This document shows, one piece after another, positions 60,340 through 64,000 of a DNA stretch of 64,000 bases (position 1 is its first letter; each line of letters opens with the position of its first letter). The notes beneath the pieces were generated by a model. It had not been told where the DNA came from. It was given only the letters and a program-made list of their open reading frames with translations, and ran no database searches. The stretch is from Isoetes taiwanensis. Its lineage: Eukaryota > Streptophyta > Lycopodiopsida > Isoetales > Isoetaceae. The stretch is taken from positions 18,621,382 through 18,685,381 of the forward strand of contig JAJEKV010000001.1 of NCBI GenBank assembly GCA_021234155.1. Reading direction: 5' to 3'. Both the position numbers and the translations under genes were made by a program.

Positions 60340-60430
60340 TCGGTGGTGGCTGAGTGGTGAGGTCATTGGTCATAGGCTAGCCCATCAAGACTCAAAGGTC
60401 TTGAAACTTTGCAATCGAATTTCACTTACC
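60340..60430 (+). other. tRNA-derived SINE-like patch
   Basis: TGGCTGAGTGGTGAGG at about 60348 is close to a pol III A-box of a Leu/Ser tRNA. A weak B-box-like GCAATCGAATTTC lies about 60 bases later. There is no full cloverleaf. Confidence 0.35.
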
Positions 60431-60830
60431 GAAACAAGAAGAATAAGCAGTAGTACAACTTTGGTTTCTGCCATCGCTACAACTTTGGTTCAACAGTGTA
60501 TTCGAGGAAGCTTATTTGGAACATTGAAGCCTCACATTTTTTATTCACGGATTTCTCAGCACGTCACTATATCTATTAGTTTCTATGAAAATCTTGCATT
60601 CACTTTTGACCTGACTTTCTTTCTGTCCGTATCTCTCTGGTCTCTGCACGTTTAAAGAAGAATTGTAAGCACTAGCACAACTTGAGTTGAGAAGCATTGA
60701 AGCTTCACATTTCTTACTCTGGGATTTATTAGCAGTCACTATAAATCCATTAATATCAAAGAAAGTTTGCATTCATTATTGACTTGACTTTCTTCTTTTC
60801 CACTCTTCCTGGCCTGCACGCTTATGTTGG
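60430..60830 (+). repeat. Diverged tandem duplication, period about 173 bp
   Basis: ATTGAAGCCTCACATTT at 60523 recurs as ATTGAAGCTTCACATTT at 60696. Both are followed by similar bases through TTGACTTGACTTTC-like and CTGCACG words. The open frame at 60317-60655 has no known domain. Confidence 0.7.
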
Positions 60831-61282
60831 GTTCACACGGAAGATAAATTCTGGGCTAGCTGAGTCCACGCTGACTACGTTGATCAGCAACAGCAACGCA
60901 CAAATAACAGCATTTTGTTTGTTAGAAAAACTCACATCTTTTACAGCTTGGAGTATGCTGGCTCAGCGGCTACTTTCAGTGGGCTCAGCTGTGGAAATTT
61001 GGAGCATCAGCCCGCACGCGTAGCGGACTCCCTGCTGTTTTTGTCCCAGAGTAAGAAATGCTGATTAATCAGTGGCGGATCAGCGATGAGCCAAAAGTGT
61101 TTAATATGAACCCCTTTTGTGGTTCTTTTGAAAAACTTTGAATTGTTTAGACCGTTTTTTCTCGCAAGACATACATCCGCCATGCCAATATCACAAAATA
61201 AACGGTGCATTTATGTGGGATTCACATGAAGAAAAAATTAGCGGACTATCTCCCCCCGATTGGGGTTATTAAGGAAAAAAAA

Positions 61283-61332
61283 ATGGAAACCCTTCCAAAT
61301 TTCCCTAAAATCCGGAAGGGTTTCCACGAGAA
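61283..61332. repeat. GGAAACCCTTCC foldback
   Basis: GGAAACCCTTCC is followed about 20 bases later by GGAAGGGTTTCC, forming a hairpin. It belongs with the group at 63090-63425. Confidence 0.8.
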
Positions 61333-61383
61333 TATAATTTTTTTTTGTTTCAAGCCGTAATTAATCCGTAATTAATGCTTCGA

Positions 61384-61390
<7 letters not shown>

Positions 61391-61418
<28 letters not shown>

Positions 61419-61440
61419 CATAAAAGAGAATTTTTTTTTT
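61391..61440 (+). repeat. Poly(T) tracts
   Basis: A run of about 28 T then a second run near 61430. Lengths in such runs are unreliable. Confidence 0.9.
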
Positions 61441-61945
61441 TGTTCTTAGCTCATCGCTTCCTCCTGCGGTTTTGGCGCTTGATTTCCCTTTGCTTCCTTC
61501 TGCAAATCCTACAGCAGCAAATAGGCGGTGGGTCTTCTTTCTTCTTCAAGCTTCAGCACGGTTTTGCTTCTTGATCCTCTTTCCTTTCTTCCGTGGATCG
61601 GACATGAGCAGGGCGATGGCGGCAAGTAGGATGAGGGAAGGAAGATATGGCATGAGTTTTTGGATCTTAGGTGGGCAAATATACGATGGTGACAAGAAGG
61701 CGGCGGCTATGGCGGAATCTGAATTAATAACACAGAGATGGCGATGGCATATCGCTTGCTTTTCTTCCCTAATCATCTCCTTTCTTTCTTTCTTCTCAGA
61801 GCATGGCTATGGCGATGAGGCAAGGGTATGGAGCGGCAGGGAGTGGGTCTCCCCGGAAGCAGCCCAAAGATGGACTAAATTAAGCCTCAAAAAAACTTCG
61901 CGATCTCGGCATAGCAGAAAGCAGAGCACGGGCGGAGCAAAGGGA

Positions 61946-63065
61946 ATGGAGTGTCTTTTGAGCAGCAAAGCCATGGTGGTCGGCAGACGGATGCCTTCTG
62001 CCACTTCCAACAACTATGCAATTAGAAGGTCAAAGCATTTTTTGAGAGTAAGAAATATGGCAGGTCCAATGACAAAGACGAATGAGGCGGAGATGAAGTT
62101 CTCCCGCATAGAGAGATGGCAACAGGATAGAAGATTACAAACTCATATATGTCCAATTGCCCCCGGTGTAACGACAGTTTGCTCTTTGGATTGGGACAGG
62201 GATCGCTTTGACATGTAGATCACTTCTCACTCAACCTCTTTAAATTCCAGTCTCTCTGAATTTTATGAAATATTTTGTGTAATGTATTTTCTTATGATTT
62301 GGCATTAAGGATATAGAACGTTATAATTGATTAGACATGTATCAAAGTCTTCAACAAATTTGAATCTGGTCTTGCTAGGAGGTGTTTGAAAGCCTCAACT
62401 TTTGAATGTGTAGTTTTTGTTTCCTTGCATACTACTCAATTGCAAGTGATTTTACAGAATTGGAGCTTATTATACAACATAATAACATCTTTTTTCTCTA
62501 AATTCTTTATATTTCTGAAGCCAACTTATTGCAGAGAATTTGGTCTGCAGAATGGGACAACATATAATTCTTATATAATAGAAGGCGAAAAGTTGGCCAT
62601 CATTGATGCATCCCATGAAAAGTTTAGAGGCCTGTATCTGGCAGCACTCAAAGAACAGATAGATCCCGCAAGCATTTCGTATGTTGTTGCTAACCATACT
62701 GAACCTGACCATAGTGGCCTCATCCCAGATCTTTTAGATTTGGCTCCTGATGCAATCGTGATTGGGTCAAAAGTCTGCATACAATTTCTTCAAAATCTTG
62801 TCATGCGCCCTTTCGAGAGCATGGTTGTTAAGGTATCTATTTTGACCTTCATATCCATATTATCAATGTTCTAATTGCACATGAAAGGATTTTTGAATGC
62901 TCCAATAATGACCTTGGGATATTCATCAATTTGTCAAATTTACTGGAGGAATTTATCAACGGCAATTCTCTGCAGTCTGGCGATAAATTGGATCTTGGTA
63001 GGGGACATGTCTTGGAGTTCGTCATGGCGCCAAACTTACACTGGCCAGAAATTTGTTCCCCTTAA
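61946..63065 (+). CDS. FLVB: Flavodiiron protein, 5' part only (chloroplast type, FLVB-like)
   Basis: Flavodiiron proteins take electrons from around photosystem I and reduce oxygen to water, protecting it in fluctuating light. Exon 1 ends at 62214 (CSLDWDRDRFD then a split codon). The intron is 62215-62534 (GT...TTGCAG). Exon 2, 62535-62832, begins EFGLQNGTTYNSYIIEGEK. The next intron is 62833-62975. Exon 3 from 62976 reads SGDKLDLGRGHVLEFVMAPN and LHWP, then a stop at about 63063-63065. All three junctions keep phase. HTEPDH holds the canonical H-x-E-x-D-H diiron ligands, which favours FLVB over FLVA. The proposed ATG at 61946 (MECLLSSKAMVVGRRMP) gives a Ser/Arg-rich transit-like leader. 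The frame is open back to 61472, so the start is uncertain. The rest of the lactamase-like domain and the flavodoxin and reductase domains are absent from the window. Confidence 0.8.
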
Positions 63066-63089
63066 AATTTTTTTATGAAACGTGGAAAC

Positions 63090-63425
63090 CCTTCCTATTT
63101 TACCCCATTTGTGGAAACCCTTCTTATTTTCCCATGGGTTTGGAAAATAGGAAGGGTTTCCATTTGAATTAAAATTTAAATTCTTGAGTGTCGTGCATAT
63201 TTATGAGCGTGCACCATTAATGGCCGCGTGCGTGTTGGGCGGCGTGCGCCTTGAAAAAAAAAATGGAAACCCTTCCCATTTTCCGAGGAAACCCTTCCGA
63301 TTTTCAAATTGGAAACCCTTCCAATTTTCCATTAAAACCAGGAAGGGTTTCCATGGAAACCCTTCCTATTTTCCATGTTTGGAAAATAGGAAGGGTTTCC
63401 ATGAAAAATTGGAAGGGTTTCCATG
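63090..63425. repeat. Cluster of GGAAACCCTTCC inverted repeats
   Basis: At least nine copies of GGAAACCCTTCC or its reverse lie here in both directions, spaced by TATTTTCC-like words. Hairpins are at 63107-63160 and 63355-63400. The second has two perfect 21-bp arms (63355-63375 and 63380-63400) around TGTT. Confidence 0.85.
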
Positions 63426-63710
63426 GGAGCCCAACTCAAATAGGGAGTACTTAGAACCATCGTTTTTGGGCGGTTTCAGAAGGGCGGTGCAGCTAGCTAC
63501 TGTTATATTCACATGCAATTGGAAATAGAAAGCAGCTAATACAGTTTTTTGAATCGATCCATACAACCAGAAACCCTGAGCAGCTGGGCAAGGCCGCTGG
63601 CCCGCGTGCAGCAACACGCGGGGCGGCAACTATTTTTGAAGCGCTGTCATCTGTACCGGCAAAGAACCACCGCAGCTGCCATTTTTAGCTCTCATGTGAA
63701 TGGTCCATTA

Positions 63711-64000
63711 GACTAGGCCGAAATGGGCCTTTCGCTTTGCTTCCTGGCGAATCACCACGAAAAATAATGGTCTTCCTCCTCTTAGTTTTATTAGCCTATG
63801 GTTTCATAGAAAACTGATTTCATTTCGAAAGTTTTAGACTCACAGAAAACTGATTTCATTTCGAAAGTTTTAGACTGATTTTTTAAAAACCTAAATAGAA
63901 AAACCATCATTCAATTAAATTGGGATTATGTCTTAATTTTGGGATAAATTTTATATTGCACTTTTTTAGTAACTTTGTTAAATTCACTTTTTTAGTAACT
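63711..64000. other. Intergenic with a 36-bp tandem repeat
   Basis: AGAAAACTGATTTCATTTCG and the next bases occur twice (63808-63843 and 63844-63877). TTTTTTAGTAACTTT-like words repeat at the window end. No gene seen. Confidence 0.7.

Larger units (their letters stand above)
61214..63707. mobile_element. Possible Harbinger-like element carrying flavodiiron exons
   Basis: TTA at 61211-61213 is followed by TGTGGGATTCACATGAAG. The reverse of the right end reads TGGACCATTCACATGAGAG next to TTA at 63708-63710. The ends resemble the MITEs at 3070-3356. The 2.5 kb between them holds flavodiiron exons and the foldback repeats. The inverted ends are short and imperfect, so chance similarity is possible. 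Confidence 0.35.

Noticed and set aside
60317-60655. 112-codon ORF overlapping the tandem duplication
   Set aside because: No domain, it starts in the SINE-like patch, and the second repeat unit does not keep the frame.
61472-61945. Upstream extension of the flavodiiron exon 1 frame (158 codons)
   Set aside because: The frame is open, but it begins just after poly(T) and does not look like a transit peptide. The start at 61946 fits better. I could not settle this.
1-64000. CRISPR arrays, operons, phage or bacterial genes
   Set aside because: No regular spacer-repeat arrays or bacterial gene layout. Introns, LTR elements and plant protein families show a plant nuclear genome.

Overview
This is a repeat-dominated piece of a land-plant nuclear genome. 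A dirigent-protein gene, the TG...CA LTR retroelements primed by initiator tRNA-Met, the Tourist-like MITEs and the receptor-kinase remnants all point to a plant. Two features suggest a non-flowering plant, perhaps a fern. One is the 5' part of a chloroplast-type flavodiiron protein gene (61946-63050), a family missing from flowering plants. The other is a Rep-like HUH protein matching the Replitron transposons, which are reported at high copy number in non-seed plants. The species cannot be named from the sequence alone.

Layout. Positions 1 to about 24450 (copy 1) and about 35889 to 58348 (copy 2) are two same-orientation copies of one segment. Each holds, in order: a broken Rep-like (HUH) gene with exon-like pieces after it; two 142-bp MITEs sharing a TTA; a dirigent gene on the minus strand; an LTR array; a microsatellite zone; and a receptor-kinase fragment. 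The array is a single insertion flanked by CTTAA (40916-40920 and 56994-56998 in copy 2). It contains four LTRs of about 740 bp and three gag-only interiors on the minus strand, with no pol. The first gag is split by an 8.1-kb element with GGTTCAC-type inverted ends and a 10-bp target duplication, and that element contains a whole LINE (ORF1 plus endonuclease/RT ORF2).

Between the copies (24450-35889) lies a badly decayed Ty3/gypsy element on the minus strand. Integrase, RT and protease can be read in fragments, and a probable PBS and 5' LTR are visible. It is followed by intergenic DNA with a perfect 26-bp palindrome. After copy 2 come a second kinase fragment (58801-59058), tandem repeats, a tRNA-like (SINE-like) patch and the flavodiiron exons. 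Those exons lie inside a 2.5-kb segment with Harbinger-like ends and many GGAAACCCTTCC foldback repeats.

Sequence quality. Much of copy 1, parts of copy 2 and the gypsy region carry dense small errors that break reading frames. Where clean copies exist, the differences cluster at CAG, CTG and CCGG. The dirigent neighbourhood is nearly clean in both copies. Positions 13680-15797 are a pyrimidine-rich corrupted version of sequence that reappears correctly at 15800-18000 and at 49480-51790. These patterns look like long-read consensus error, possibly linked to plant CHG methylation, and the two copies may be unmerged haplotypes rather than a true duplication. The only fully intact host gene is the dirigent gene at 3658-4209.
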